This document shows positions 40,407 through 49,661 of a stretch of 64,000 nt of DNA, piece by piece. The stretch covers positions 124,001 through 188,000 of the forward strand of contig JBCCWS010000006.1 in assembly GCA_039193195.1 (NCBI GenBank), read 5' to 3'. The translations under genes and the position numbers were made by a program. The notes beneath the pieces are model-generated. The model ran no database searches, had not been told where the DNA came from, and was given only the letters and a program-made list of their open reading frames with translations. The DNA is from Pseudomonadota bacterium. Lineage in GTDB: Bacteria; Pseudomonadota; Gammaproteobacteria; Steroidobacterales; JBCBZW01. Every line of letters begins with the position of its first letter. The first letter of the stretch is position 1.

Positions 40407-42203
40407 GTGCGCGTATCGCATCTGCCGGGAGGTCGCGTAGCGGCCGGGCTCGTCCGTTGCCGAGACGTTGGCGCTGTCATCGCCTCGCTCACCCTCGCAG
40501 CCACCACGCTAGGCACGTGGCTGTCCCCTGCGTTGGCCTCCTCGCCCCCGGAGATCATGCTGAGCGACCTCCTCCCCGGTAACGGCGGTGACGGCAGCGC
40601 CGGCTTCGTCATCCGCGGCCTCTTCGAGGAACAGATCGTGGGCGCATCGGTGGCCTCCGCTGGGGATGTAAACGGCGACGGCATCGACGACATCCTCATC
40701 GGCGCACCGGAGACCTTCGTCTTCAACGGCAGCAAGGGCAAGTCGTTCGTCGTCTTCGGACGTCGTGACGGCGTGCCGGCGTTGTTCGATCTCACCCGCC
40801 TGCTCCCCGGACAGGGCGACGGCAGCGAGGGGTTCGTGCTGCTCGGGCCCTTCGAGTGGGCCGAATCAGGCATCGACGTAGCCCCCGCCGGCGATGTCAA
40901 CGGCGACGGGATCGACGACCTGCTGATTGGCACCCTGCACAACGATGTGCTCAGCCCCTACGGTGGCGAGGCCATCGTGGTCTTCGGCCGCACCACAGGG
41001 TTTCCTCCCGCCTTCCCCCTCTCTCAGCTGTTCGACGGTCAGGGCGGGGACGGCAGCGAGGGCTTTGTGATCCGCGGCAAGGTGGACGCCGGTGACGATT
41101 TCGGGCTGGCGGTGGCGGGCGCCTGCGATGTCAATGCCGATGGCCTAACGGACTTGCTCGTCACGGCCCCTGGCGCGGAGCGAGTGAACCGCGATCGGGT
41201 CAGGCCGGGGTTGCTCTTCGTCCTGTTCGGTCGCGCGCAGCCCTTCCCTGCCGAAGTGTGGGCCGAGCGCCTGTTTCCCTATCGAGGTGGTGATGGCAGC
41301 GAGGGCTTCGTGCTCGTCGGGCCTTCCGACTTCGATCTGCTCGGCGACGACGCCGCGTGCGCTGGCGACGTCAACGGCGATGGCATCGACGACATCGCGG
41401 TGGCCGCCGCGAACTCGAATGTCGACCTGCCGGGCCGGGAAGGTGAAGGCAAGGGATTCGTCGTCTTCGGTCGCGACGAGGGCTTTCCCGCGGTGATCGA
41501 CGCATTGGATCTGTTCGGCTTTAGAGGCGGTGACGGCTCCGCCGGATTCGTCTTCCACGGTCGCACCAGCGACGGCGAGGCCATCCGGCGCGTGGCACCG
41601 GCCGGTGACGCGAACGGGGATGGCGTGGTCGACCTGCTCTTCAGCTCATCCAAAGTGGATTTCGACCTCGGTGAAGCGTACCTGGTGTTCGGCAGCGCCG
41701 ATGGGCTGCCTGCAGATATCTTTGCTGACCGCCTGCGTCCCGGGGTGGGCGACGGCAGCGTGGGCGTGATCCTCCGGCGAAGAACGGGCGGCCGCGGCGA
41801 AGCGCTGCCGCCGTTCCTAGGCTCGGGGATTGCCAGTGGCGACGTTAACGGCGATGGGATCAGCGACGTCATCATCGGCGCGTCGGGCGAGGATCATGGT
41901 TCCCTGCGCGACGCTGGGATCACCTTCGTCGCCTACGGCCGCGAGGACTGGCCGGCGCTTGCGCCGTTGGAGGATCTGTTCGAAGCAGAAGGCGGTGACG
42001 GCACTGAGGGGTTTGTTCTCCTCGGCAACGACCCTCAGGATTTCAGCGGCACGAGCGTGGGGTTCGGGGACTTCAACGGGGATGGTGCGGGCGATCTGTT
42101 GATCGGCGCGCGCGGTGCGCGCCGCGGCGCCGAGGACGCGGCCGGCGAGGTGTACGTCTGGTTCGGCGAGGAAGGCGTAGCCGGGACCGCACCGCGCCCA
42201 TGA
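40407..42203 (+). CDS. Exported FG-GAP (integrin-alpha-like) seven-repeat protein
   Basis: 598 residues from the GTG at 40407, which follows a strong GGAGG ribosome binding site by 6 bases. A signal peptide ends near LSPALAS. Seven FG-GAP units follow, each of the form GGDGSEGFVLxG...AGDVNGDGIDDLLIGAP...VVFGRxxGFP, with DxNxDGxxD calcium-binding loops; seven units would close a beta-propeller. The degenerate fifth unit (DANGDGVVDLLFSS) keeps the calcium ligands. No enzyme motif is visible, so an extracellular binding or adhesion role is inferred. It begins a plus-strand run that continues with the winged-helix gene at 42309. Confidence 0.88.
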   Translation: MRVSHLPGGRVAAGLVRCRDVGAVIASLTLAATTLGTWLSPALASSPPEIMLSDLLPGNGGDGSAGFVIRGLFEEQIVGASVASAGDVNGDGIDDILIGAPETFVFNGSKGKSFVVFGRRDGVPALFDLTRLLPGQGDGSEGFVLLGPFEWAESGIDVAPAGDVNGDGIDDLLIGTLHNDVLSPYGGEAIVVFGRTTGFPPAFPLSQLFDGQGGDGSEGFVIRGKVDAGDDFGLAVAGACDVNADGLTDLLVTAPGAERVNRDRVRPGLLFVLFGRAQPFPAEVWAERLFPYRGGDGSEGFVLVGPSDFDLLGDDAACAGDVNGDGIDDIAVAAANSNVDLPGREGEGKGFVVFGRDEGFPAVIDALDLFGFRGGDGSAGFVFHGRTSDGEAIRRVAPAGDANGDGVVDLLFSSSKVDFDLGEAYLVFGSADGLPADIFADRLRPGVGDGSVGVILRRRTGGRGEALPPFLGSGIASGDVNGDGISDVIIGASGEDHGSLRDAGITFVAYGREDWPALAPLEDLFEAEGGDGTEGFVLLGNDPQDFSGTSVGFGDFNGDGAGDLLIGARGARRGAEDAAGEVYVWFGEEGVAGTAPRP

Positions 42204-42308
42204 GGACGCCTGATATGTGCGCCGTGATGCGTCAGCAGGAGGAACGCGTGCAATGACGACTCTATTCGTCGACCTGTGCCGGAAGACTCCGCCGCACGAC
42301 CGTAGGCA

Positions 42309-42860
42309 ATGAGGATCAAGACCATCGCAGACGCGCGCGACTTCGTTCGGGCCACCAAGATCTGCACGATCTTCCCGTCGGACAAGACCGATCTGACTTC
42401 GCTGTACGAGCACGTGGACCTGCCGGAGAAACAACCTGGCGAAACCGGTTGGGGACAGCGCATGGAAGCGGTGTGGGCCTGGAAGAACCGCCTACCATCG
42501 GATTGCCCGGACGAAGTCTACTACGGCAAGATCAAGGGCGGCTTCGCGGTGCTCATGGATCTGAGTTACCTCTCGGAGAAGCACTTTCCGGCGGCTCATC
42601 GCCCCGTCGAATCACTGAGTGCACTGGCGCAACAGGTATTCGAACGCGTCCGCGTCGAGCCATGGAGCACGACCGATCTTCGCAAGGACATCATCGACGA
42701 GACGGGGTGTTCGAAGAGCCGCTTCGACACCGCGCTGAAGAGCCTGCAGATCTCACTCAACGTGGTGCGAGAGCCCAACGCCACGCAGGACACCTGGCTA
42801 GCCTTCCGAGAGGTCTATCCAGCGATTTGGAGCCGACACGTCAGGGACGAAGAGCTCTAG
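42309..42860 (+). CDS. AlkZ-related winged-helix DNA-binding protein
   Basis: A 183-residue protein resembling the short AlkZ/YcaQ-related family (DNA interstrand-crosslink glycosylase relatives with winged helices): IADARDFVRATKICTIFPSD, GWGQRMEAVWAWKNRLPSDCPDEVYYGKIKGGFAVLMDL, and a C-terminal winged helix (WSTTDLRKDIIDETGCSKSRFDTALKSLQ). The catalytic QxQ-type motif of full-length AlkZ is not visible, so glycosylase activity is doubtful; a DNA-repair or regulatory role is possible. It is probably soluble and cytosolic. Confidence 0.7.
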   Translation: MRIKTIADARDFVRATKICTIFPSDKTDLTSLYEHVDLPEKQPGETGWGQRMEAVWAWKNRLPSDCPDEVYYGKIKGGFAVLMDLSYLSEKHFPAAHRPVESLSALAQQVFERVRVEPWSTTDLRKDIIDETGCSKSRFDTALKSLQISLNVVREPNATQDTWLAFREVYPAIWSRHVRDEEL

Positions 42861-43695
42861 CCGCGGTGAGCAAGGCGCTACGACTCGACGCCCCAAGCGT
42901 TGAGGCTAAGTTGGCGATGGCGCGGCACACGCACGGTGCAGAAGAGGTTCGGGGAAGACATGGTCGGGCCAGCGAGATTCGAACACACGACCCCTTGCAC
43001 CCCATGTAGGGACAAATCCACGCCGTAACTCATGCATTTAGGAAGACTTTCCTCCAGGCGGGCAGAAGGTCTCGGTTGCTCGCCGCGACCAAGAACCAAC
43101 TACCTGCACCCTGGTTGAAGCGACTACGCCAACCGTGAGGCCGTCAGTTCGGCAACTCAGCGATCGAACTACGCAACATCGCAGCAATCGTCGCCAGTGG
43201 CATTGACCTTGACGAGCACCCGGTTGCGGGATCGCCCACAAAGCAGCGCTTTGTCGGGCCTCGCTCCCATGCGGCCGGAGTTGTAGACGCAGTTCCCACG
43301 ACAGAGCAGACACGGATTGTCATCAGCTCTGTGAGCCAGCGTTGTTCTCCAGGCTTGAGCACCTGGTCTCACCATGACACTGATCGGCTCTTCAAAAAGT
43401 CCCTGACCAGCTACTTCCACGACCGGGCCCAAGGCAGAACAATATATCTATTAGGTTCATCATGGATGCACACTCACATCGAGCCAGAACACGGGCGCGC
43501 TTCGCCTAAATCGTTTGGGACATAGATGACTCCGGTGGAAGCAAGCGACAGGTTGCCCCGTTGCTTCGCATTCTAGGTACTCTCGAGCGTCGCTCGCTCG
43601 CTGCGATCAATGCCCTGCTTGCAACGTATAGCTGCGAACTCGTCGGATAGTCCTCCGCGTACAAAAGCCGCGCGCGGTAGACCGAAGGGCGACCG
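42861..43695. other. Gene-poor stretch with a tRNA remnant
   Basis: About 835 bases with no credible gene apart from the tRNA-like remnant near 42961. A minus-strand frame at 43169-43432 ends in a cysteine-containing peptide (NPCLLCRGNCVYNSG...GDDCCDVA) that might be the tail of a lost exported protein, but I see no start or family. The stretch separates the FG-GAP/AlkZ genes from the chelatase pair and could be an old integration scar. Confidence 0.4.
42961..43008 (-). tRNA. tRNA-Pro(GGG)-like 3' half, remnant
   Basis: On the minus strand the segment starts ATGGGGTG (anticodon loop with GGG), has a variable/T-arm region GGGGTCGTGTGTTCGAATCTCGC and ends GGCCCGACCA with an encoded CCA. This matches the 3' half of bacterial tRNA-Pro(GGG), but one T-stem pair is lost and the upstream sequence cannot form D and acceptor arms. 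It is therefore a fragment, as often left at att sites by integrating elements. Confidence 0.5.
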
Positions 43696-44334
43696 CTAGG
43701 CTTGCTCCACAAGTTCGCAGGCCGACATGTAGGTTGCGGACCAGCGCGACGCCACTTCCTTCGAGCGCCCCACGGCCAACCCGCCGCTATCGAAGTCCAC
43801 CACCGCACACCAGTCCGCCCCCGCCGGCGAGGCCGGCAGGACCGCAAAGCGCCCGTCGGTGAGCAGCCAGCATGCGATCCGTGCCGTCGGTGATTGTCGG
43901 CGCAGTCGATGCAAGGTCTTCTCGGTAGCTGACAGCGCCGCAACGATGGGTGTGCCGCCGCCACCCTCAATCGTGCGGATCCAGGTAGCGCCAACCGGCG
44001 CGGTGCCAGGTGCCTTAAGCAGCTGTGCGCCGCTACCCCCAAAGCCGATCACTACGATCGCCTCGCGCGTGCCGTACAACGCTTCACACCACACGTGCAA
44101 CATCGCCTTCGCCAGCGCCAACCTGCCACTGCACATCATGGAAGCGGAGCAATCGAGCAAGAAACAGTGCACCGTACCGCCGCTCGGGATCCGCTCGCGA
44201 TAAAGAAGGTGCCCTGCGCGCAACCGAACAGCACCCTTGGCTGCCAGCGTGCGGGGCCAGTCGAGCGCGGCGCCCGTCGCATCCGTGTCGTTGCGGGGCC
44301 CGCGGGCGCCGCGATCGCTCGGCCGTGAGCGCAT
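43696..44334 (-). CDS. ChlD-like VWA subunit of a metal chelatase
   Basis: About 212 residues from ATG 44334 (GTG 44346 and a frame open to 44460 are alternatives). After LDWPRTLAAKG it is a von Willebrand A domain with the MIDAS motif DCSASM, the later Thr in GGGGTPIVAA, and LLTDGR. Such short VWA proteins pair with a ChlI-like AAA+ ATPase to power the CobN-type cobaltochelatase in aerobic B12 synthesis, or related Mg-chelatases. It follows the ATPase gene directly. No CobN- or ChlH-type subunit is in the window, so the metal-inserting partner must be elsewhere or lost. Confidence 0.85.
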   Translation of the reverse strand: MRSRPSDRGARGPRNDTDATGAALDWPRTLAAKGAVRLRAGHLLYRERIPSGGTVHCFLLDCSASMMCSGRLALAKAMLHVWCEALYGTREAIVVIGFGGSGAQLLKAPGTAPVGATWIRTIEGGGGTPIVAALSATEKTLHRLRRQSPTARIACWLLTDGRFAVLPASPAGADWCAVVDFDSGGLAVGRSKEVASRWSATYMSACELVEQA

Positions 44335-44372
44335 CCTGACAGCGGGCACTCGGCGTTCGCCTTGCTGCCAGG

Positions 44373-45674
44373 TTAGGCTTTTTTTCGGGGTACAGGTAGG
44401 GGGCGAACGCCCTTCACCGCTGCCGGCGGGGGCGCCCGGGTCGCGCTCAGCGCGCCCCACTCGGAGCTGTCTGAGTCGGACATCCTGCCTGATGCCTTCG
44501 ATCGGTTCGGTGAAGATAGCTCTGGCCCGCGGATCGGGTCCCCACCTTCAGACGGTCGCGGCGCTTCCGCCTCGCCACTGGCGCGTGGCTCGGCTCCCGA
44601 TCGCACGCCGCCCTGATGGCCTGTCTTGTCATCGGGAGCGCTCGCGGGAGTCGTTGCGCCACGAGCCTCAGCGCGATCGCCGTCGTGCCTGCCCTCGGAC
44701 TCGCCACTCGCAATGCCGTCCGGCGTCGACGGCAAGGACCAGCCACCGCCGTCCCGCGCACCAGGAGGCGATGGCCCCGCCGCCTGCAGGCGATTCCCGT
44801 CGCCCCGGCGATGGGCAAGCACCCAAGGTGCCACCGTGTTCACGTCCCGCTCAACCATCCGCGAGTTCCCTTCCAGCGCCGCATTTGCGCGCGCCGCGCG
44901 TAGCAGCGTGAGGTCGGCGCGTACGCCCTCGACCTGGGCCTCACGGCACAAGTCAGCCACTCGAGCGATATCGCCATCGGTGTAGTCGATCTGGTTCAGC
45001 CGCGCTTTCGCCGCCGCGAGTCGCGTGCGTAGAGCCGCCTCGGCTTCCCGATGGCGATCGATGAACGCCATTGGATCCGCATCGAAGGCCAGCCTGGAGC
45101 GCACGATGCGCTGGCGTGTCGCACTATCGCTGGGATCAGACAGCTGTACGTAGAGGCCGAAGCGATCCAGTAGCTGTGGACGTAGCGCGCCCTCCTCCGG
45201 ATTCATGGTGCCGATCAGGACTAGCCGTGCTGCGTGCGAGTGCGATACGCCGTCCCGTTCGACAATGTTCACGCCACTCGCGCTCACGTCAAGGAGCACG
45301 TCCACCAGGTGATCGGCTAGCAGGTTCACCTCGTCCACGTACAGCACCCCGCCGTGCGCCCGGGCGAGCAGCCCCGGACGCCATTGCACACCCTGGCCTT
45401 TGAGCGCAGCGTCGATGTCGAGCGTGCCCACGACTTGCTCCTCCGTCGCCGCCAGCGGCAGATTGACGAACCTCGCCCCATCGGGAAGCAGCGTAGCGAG
45501 GGCTCGGGCGCTAGTGGACTTGGCTGTTCCTCGTGGTCCCTCAATCAGCAGACCGCCGATCATCGGATCCACAGCGCACAGTTGTAGCGCGCGCTGCAGC
45601 CCCGGCTGACCTTCCAGCGCCGAGAAGGGGAAGTGAGGGCGCACGATGGACGCGGCGCCCGCGGAACTGTTCAT
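44373..45674 (-). CDS. ChlI-like AAA+ ATPase subunit of a metal chelatase
   Basis: A 433-residue protein. Residues 10-290 are a MoxR/ChlI-type AAA+ module: FPFSALEGQ start, Walker [10 protein letters not shown], Walker [13 protein letters not shown], sensor GTMNPEEG, and an arginine-finger region LLDRFGLYV. The rest (about 295-433) is a Gly/Ser/Pro/Asp/Glu-rich low-complexity linker like that joining ATPase and VWA parts in ChlD. The start ATG has a TAGGAG ribosome binding site. With the VWA gene downstream it would hydrolyse ATP to drive cobalt insertion. It lies divergently from the riboswitch-btuB unit, tying it to cobalamin. Confidence 0.88.
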   Translation of the reverse strand: MNSSAGAASIVRPHFPFSALEGQPGLQRALQLCAVDPMIGGLLIEGPRGTAKSTSARALATLLPDGARFVNLPLAATEEQVVGTLDIDAALKGQGVQWRPGLLARAHGGVLYVDEVNLLADHLVDVLLDVSASGVNIVERDGVSHSHAARLVLIGTMNPEEGALRPQLLDRFGLYVQLSDPSDSATRQRIVRSRLAFDADPMAFIDRHREAEAALRTRLAAAKARLNQIDYTDGDIARVADLCREAQVEGVRADLTLLRAARANAALEGNSRMVERDVNTVAPWVLAHRRGDGNRLQAAGPSPPGARDGGGWSLPSTPDGIASGESEGRHDGDRAEARGATTPASAPDDKTGHQGGVRSGAEPRASGEAEAPRPSEGGDPIRGPELSSPNRSKASGRMSDSDSSEWGALSATRAPPPAAVKGVRPLPVPRKKA

Positions 45675-46228
45675 CGCTATCTCCTAGTGGGCGCGCCGAC
45701 CGAACAAGGCCGATCATGCCGATTGCCTAGTGGGCCGCTTGGTAAATAAGGTAACGCTCAGTTTGCGTAGGGGCAGCGTCAGCAAGGTGCGTCGCGTAGC
45801 CAATAGCATCGCTATTGGCAAGCGACGCAACGCCGCGGACGCTGCCCCTGGGCAGACCCGAAGGGCGAGTAGCACTGGCGCCAGGGCAAGCCGGAACACA
45901 GAGATCCTCTCCGTGCCCGGCAAACCGGTACGGGCTCGGCTTGTCATAGAGCTTACCCACTTTCGCCAACGCGCCGCGAATTCCCCCGCCCGAGCGACAC
46001 CGCTCCTCGCCGCCCTTCGCAACCACTCGAGGCGTCCTGGCGCTGAGTGTTCGCCGAGCTGAACGAATACATCAGCGGCCTCCGAGCGCTCGCAAGCGCA
46101 AGCCCCGCAGCCCTTTCTTCCAGCTCAGCCGCGTGGCCGGGAGCCCGCTAGCTCGGACCGATCCGCTTCACCCGCGGGGACATGGAATCGTCGATTGACA
46201 CCCGCCAACCCATGCACCATATTGCGCA
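45675..46228. other. Intergenic region between chelatase genes and the B12 riboswitch
   Basis: About 550 bases with no convincing gene; frames on both strands give compositionally odd peptides without motifs. The notable content is a nested palindrome at 45769-45849, plus the repeated 10-mer CCTAGTGGGC (about 45684 and 45727). Promoters for both directions must lie here. Confidence 0.45.
45769..45849. repeat. Nested palindrome, two coaxial stems
   Basis: Outer arms AGGGGCAGCGTC (45769-45780) and GACGCTGCCCCT (45838-45849) are exact inverse complements. Inside, GCGTCGCGTAGCCAATAGC (45789-45807) pairs with GCTATTGGCAAGCGACGC (45811-45828) apart from a small bulge. The 81-base element would fold into a long rod or cruciform. 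It could be a REP/MITE-type mobile palindrome or a factor-independent terminator; there is no T-run. Confidence 0.7.
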
Positions 46229-46402
46229 CAGATGGTGTTCTGAGAAGAACTTGATAGGGAACCCGGTGGGAATCCGGGACTGTGCCCGCAACTGTAAGCG
46301 GAGAGCCGGCAGCAACGTGCCACTGGCCCACCGGATCCCCTCCGGCGCTGGGAAGGCTGCTGCCATTAGGCGACGACCCGTGAGTCAGTAGACCTGCCAT
46401 CG
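46229..46402 (+). ncRNA. Cobalamin (AdoCbl) riboswitch
   Basis: Core elements are in order: GATAGGGAACCCGGTGGGAATCCGGGAC (P3/J region), TGTGCCCGCAACTGTAAGCGG, the B12 box GCCACTG (46319-46325), and the closing GAGTCAGTAGACCTGCC. It lies about 160 bases upstream of btuB, so B12 should repress the btuB-btuF transcript and perhaps the cob genes behind it. Confidence 0.95.
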
Positions 46403-46562
46403 CGTCGCTCGTCCGGGGCCGGGTCCAGCCCTTCAGGACAGGAATAGATCATTCCCACGCAGCGACTTGTGCGCCCCGTTGCCACGCCGGTACGTCCGGC
46501 GGCGGGGTCGTTTCGTTGTCGATGTTGATGCGGCGGCAACCGCGCCATCAGGGAAGATCATC

Positions 46563-48440
46563 ATGCCCATCTGTTCAAGTGATCCTTACCGGGTCACTAC
46601 GACTTGCTTCCTCGCGGTCGCCGCGATGGGGGCGAGTGTCAACGTGCTAGCGCAGTCGCCTGATGACACTGCGCCGGCCGTCATCGGTGCACAGCCGATC
46701 GAGAATCTAATCGTGGTGGGCACGCGCTTGCCCACCCCCGCCACGGATGTGTCGTCGAGCGTTACCGTGATCACGGCCGAGGACATCGAGCGCCGCGGTT
46801 ACGACTTCGCCATCGATGCCATCGCCGCCGTGCCCGGCGTCACCGTCAATCAAAACGGTGCCTTCGGCGGGCTCGCGTCGGTCCGAATCCGTGGTGCCTC
46901 GAGCGAGCAAACGCTGGTATTGATCGACGGGGTGCCGGTGACCGATCCGTCGTCGCCAGGGGGTGGATTCAACTTCGCGTCCTTGGACACCGCTGACATC
47001 GCCAGGATAGAGGTGCTGCGCGGCCCCCAGTCCGTGCTGTGGGGCTCCGATGCGATCGGTGGTGTCGTGAACATCATCACCCATCGCGGTGCGCTCGCGC
47101 CGCCGCTTTCTGGCTTTCTCGAGGGCGGATCCTTCGGCACGCTCCGCAGTGGGGTCGCGGGGGCCGGCAGCTTCGATCGCGGTGAGTTCCGGGTGGCGGT
47201 GAGCGGGATCCGCACGGACGGCATCTCCAAGGCTGATGAAGCCGATGGCAACGAGGAGAGCGACGGCTTCGAGTCACTTACCGTGAACGCGACGGGCGCG
47301 ATCGAATTGCCCGCGAACGGACGCCTTGAGGCGACGATCCGCTACGTCACCGCAGAGAATGATTTCGACAGCTTCGGCTCCCAGACCGGCGTCGTCGACG
47401 GCGATGAGGTGGGCGACAGCCGCCAGCTCTCCGCCACGCTCACAGCACGCTTCGAGGGGTTATGGAACGATCACTTGGACCTGATGGGGATGTTCGGTTA
47501 CGCGGATATCGAGCGTGAGAACTTCACCGACGGCATCTCTAGCTTCACCGCCGATGGTCAGCGCACGGTGTTTCGCGGCCAGGCCACGCTCCGCCCGGCG
47601 CAAGCGCACCGCATCGCCCTGGGTGCTGAGCACGAGGGCACCGAGACCGACGAGGACACCTCCATCGCCAGCGTGTTCGCGTTGTGGGAGTACTCGCCCA
47701 TCGACGCCGTGGCGGTGTCCGCCGGCATACGCCGCGACGATCACGAGCGTTTCGGCGCGGAAACTACAGGGCGCGCGTCGCTGGCGGTGACGCCCCTTGA
47801 CGGGCTGACCCTACGTTCGGCATGGGGGCAAGGCTTCAAAGCGCCTACGCTCTTCCAAACCACGTTCTTCTGCTGCGGCGCCAGCGAACCCAACTCGGAT
47901 CTACAGCCGGAGTCGAGCAACTCGTGGGAAGTCGGGTTCGACTGGCGCGTGAACTCTCGGGCGAGCCTGAGCGCGACGTGGTTCGAGCAGGACTTCGAGA
48001 ATCTGATCGTCTTCGACTTCGGTATCGGAGGCTATGACAACGTTCCGGGTGCCACCAATCGCGGCCTCGAGGTCGCGGGGGCCATACAGCTCACGCCAAT
48101 TCTGGGGCTGGGACTCACGTATGCCTACATCGAGGCTCGTGACAACACCGGTGCTCGCCTTGTCCGCGTGCCGCAGAACTCGGGTGATGTCGAGCTTTCG
48201 CTCACGCCACGCGGACCCTTCTCCGCGTCCCTCGTCGCCCGTTACAACGGGGAAGAGGCCGATAGCCGCGGTGCCGTCGAGCGTTGGTTGCGCCTCGACG
48301 TGAGCGCGAGCTACGCAATCGGGGAACGCTATGAGCTATTCGCGCGGCTCGAGAACGCAGCCGACGCGCAGTACCAGCAGATCTTCGGCTACGGCACGCC
48401 GGGGATATCCGGCACGATCGGGTTCCGCGGGCACCTGTGA
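46563..48440 (+). CDS. btuB: TonB-dependent cobalamin receptor
   Basis: A 625-residue outer-membrane receptor for vitamin B12/cobinamides. Start ATG 46563 after a GGAAG site; signal peptide ends near NVLAQ. TonB box ENLIVVGTRL, plug motifs SVTVITAEDIERRG, VRIRGASSEQTLVLIDGVPV and RIEVLRGPQSVLWGSDAIGGVVNIIT, and a barrel ending TIGFRGHL, typical BtuB. Identity is backed by the cobalamin riboswitch in its leader and the adjoining btuF and cob genes. The stop overlaps the next start (GTGA), so receptor and binding protein are made together. Confidence 0.93.
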   Translation: MPICSSDPYRVTTTCFLAVAAMGASVNVLAQSPDDTAPAVIGAQPIENLIVVGTRLPTPATDVSSSVTVITAEDIERRGYDFAIDAIAAVPGVTVNQNGAFGGLASVRIRGASSEQTLVLIDGVPVTDPSSPGGGFNFASLDTADIARIEVLRGPQSVLWGSDAIGGVVNIITHRGALAPPLSGFLEGGSFGTLRSGVAGAGSFDRGEFRVAVSGIRTDGISKADEADGNEESDGFESLTVNATGAIELPANGRLEATIRYVTAENDFDSFGSQTGVVDGDEVGDSRQLSATLTARFEGLWNDHLDLMGMFGYADIERENFTDGISSFTADGQRTVFRGQATLRPAQAHRIALGAEHEGTETDEDTSIASVFALWEYSPIDAVAVSAGIRRDDHERFGAETTGRASLAVTPLDGLTLRSAWGQGFKAPTLFQTTFFCCGASEPNSDLQPESSNSWEVGFDWRVNSRASLSATWFEQDFENLIVFDFGIGGYDNVPGATNRGLEVAGAIQLTPILGLGLTYAYIEARDNTGARLVRVPQNSGDVELSLTPRGPFSASLVARYNGEEADSRGAVERWLRLDVSASYAIGERYELFARLENAADAQYQQIFGYGTPGISGTIGFRGHL

Positions 48441-49369
48441 TCTCGAAGCGTCAGCCGCTCAGGCCTGGAGCAGTCGCTTTCGCGCTGTCCCTGATGCTGA
48501 CGGTTGCCGCGTTGTGCGGATTCGGCCGGTGCTCCGCTGTGCTCGCCGCCACCGTTGTCGACGACGGTGAGTCGGCGCCGGCCGCGGAGACAGGCGAACA
48601 ATCCGAGAGCGCCGCCGCACCGCGGCGTATCATCAGTCTGGACTATTGCGCCGATCAGTATGTCGTAGGGCTTGTAGGACGCGACCGAATACTGCGAGTG
48701 TCTCCGGACGCAACCGAGCAGTATTCCTGGGTGCGGGATGCAGCCGGCGGTTTGCCTAGCGTTCGCCCCCGCGCCGAAGACGTGCTTATCCTGCAGCCCG
48801 ATCTGGTGGTCCGCTACTACGGCGGCGGCCCGAATGCCCGGATGTTCCTAGAGCGTGCCGGCGTGCAGGTGTTACAAGTACCCTACGTGAGCACAATCGC
48901 TGATGCCCGCCGCAATCTGGTCGAGCTTTCGGCCGCGTTGGGGGTTGCGCAACGCGGACAGCGGCTGGCATCGCTCATGGACCAGCGGCTAGCGGCCATC
49001 GAACCGCCACCAATGCCTGTTGAAGCGCTGTACATGACGCCATCGGGCGTAAGCCCCGGCCCGGGCACGCTGGTCGACGAGATGATGCGAACTGCAGGGC
49101 TACGCAACTTCCAACGTCGGCCCGGCTGGCATCCCCTGCCACTGGAACGGTTGGCCTACGAGCGCCCCGACCTTCTCGCGCTCGCGTTCTTCGACACCAA
49201 CACGAACCATGCCGATGCTTGGTCGCCATCGGCGCACCCCATCGCTCAACGCCAGCTGCGGGAGCTGCCCAGTGTTTCGCTGGATTCCGCGTGGGTGGCG
49301 TGTGGCGGTTGGTTCCTGGTGGACGCCGTAGAGGCACTCGCCGCTGCCGGGCGGGAAGCGCTCAGGTGA
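48437..49369 (+). CDS. btuF: Periplasmic cobalamin-binding protein, BtuF-like
   Basis: A 310-residue ABC-type solute-binding protein of the helical-backbone metal-chelate class. The GTG at 48437 overlaps the btuB stop. A signal peptide and Ser/Glu/Ala-rich linker precede RRIISLDYCADQYVVGLVGRDRILRVS, followed by LILQPDLVVRYYG and VQVLQVPYVSTIADARRNLVEL, the usual two-lobe pattern. It should deliver B12 to a BtuCD permease, but the downstream btuC is truncated and btuD absent, so it may work with another permease or be a relic. Its own stop overlaps the start of the btuC fragment, again GTGA. Confidence 0.85.
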   Translation: MISKRQPLRPGAVAFALSLMLTVAALCGFGRCSAVLAATVVDDGESAPAAETGEQSESAAAPRRIISLDYCADQYVVGLVGRDRILRVSPDATEQYSWVRDAAGGLPSVRPRAEDVLILQPDLVVRYYGGGPNARMFLERAGVQVLQVPYVSTIADARRNLVELSAALGVAQRGQRLASLMDQRLAAIEPPPMPVEALYMTPSGVSPGPGTLVDEMMRTAGLRNFQRRPGWHPLPLERLAYERPDLLALAFFDTNTNHADAWSPSAHPIAQRQLRELPSVSLDSAWVACGGWFLVDAVEALAAAGREALR

Positions 49370-49653
49370 GTGCATCTGGGAACTGCCCCACCAAGACGTG
49401 GTTGCTCGTCGAGCTGGGCGCGGCAACTCAAGTGGGAGTGATGTTCGCCGCCATTGCGCTGGGGACCACAGCGCTACCCCCTGGGCGTAGCGCTGCCGCC
49501 CTGTTCAGCGCCGGTTCGCCGAGCCACGGTATCGTCGTTGGGGAGTTTCGCCTACCGCGCGCGTTGGCGGCAATGCTGGCTTTCGAGGCACTGCCCAGCC
49601 ACGGGCTCGGTGCTCGCCTGCCCAATGCCGCATCACCTGTGAGCGGTGGCTGA
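49366..49653 (+). pseudogene. btuC: Truncated btuC/FecCD-type ABC permease
   Basis: A 95-codon frame from GTG 49366, overlapping the btuF stop. It begins like a FecCD/BtuC permease: a first hydrophobic segment (VGVMFAAIALGTTALPPGRSAAALF) and the conserved IVVGEFRLPRALAAMLA. The expected continuation (GxxLALxGxxLQ and about nine more helices) is missing; an unrelated tail (FEALPSHGLGARLPNAASPVSGG) follows to the stop, 8 bases before cobQ. The normal length is about 330 residues. I infer an internal deletion that removed most of btuC and all of btuD but kept the operon's overlap structure. Confidence 0.8.
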
Positions 49654-49661
49654 GGTCTCTA

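Noticed and set aside
43169..43432. 87-codon minus-strand frame with a cysteine-rich end
   Set aside because: Only the last part looks protein-like and there is no credible start or family; kept only as a remark on the gap.
45714..46062. Overlapping frames of about 100 codons on both strands
   Set aside because: Arginine-rich, motif-free translations that run through the nested palindrome; no ribosome binding site.
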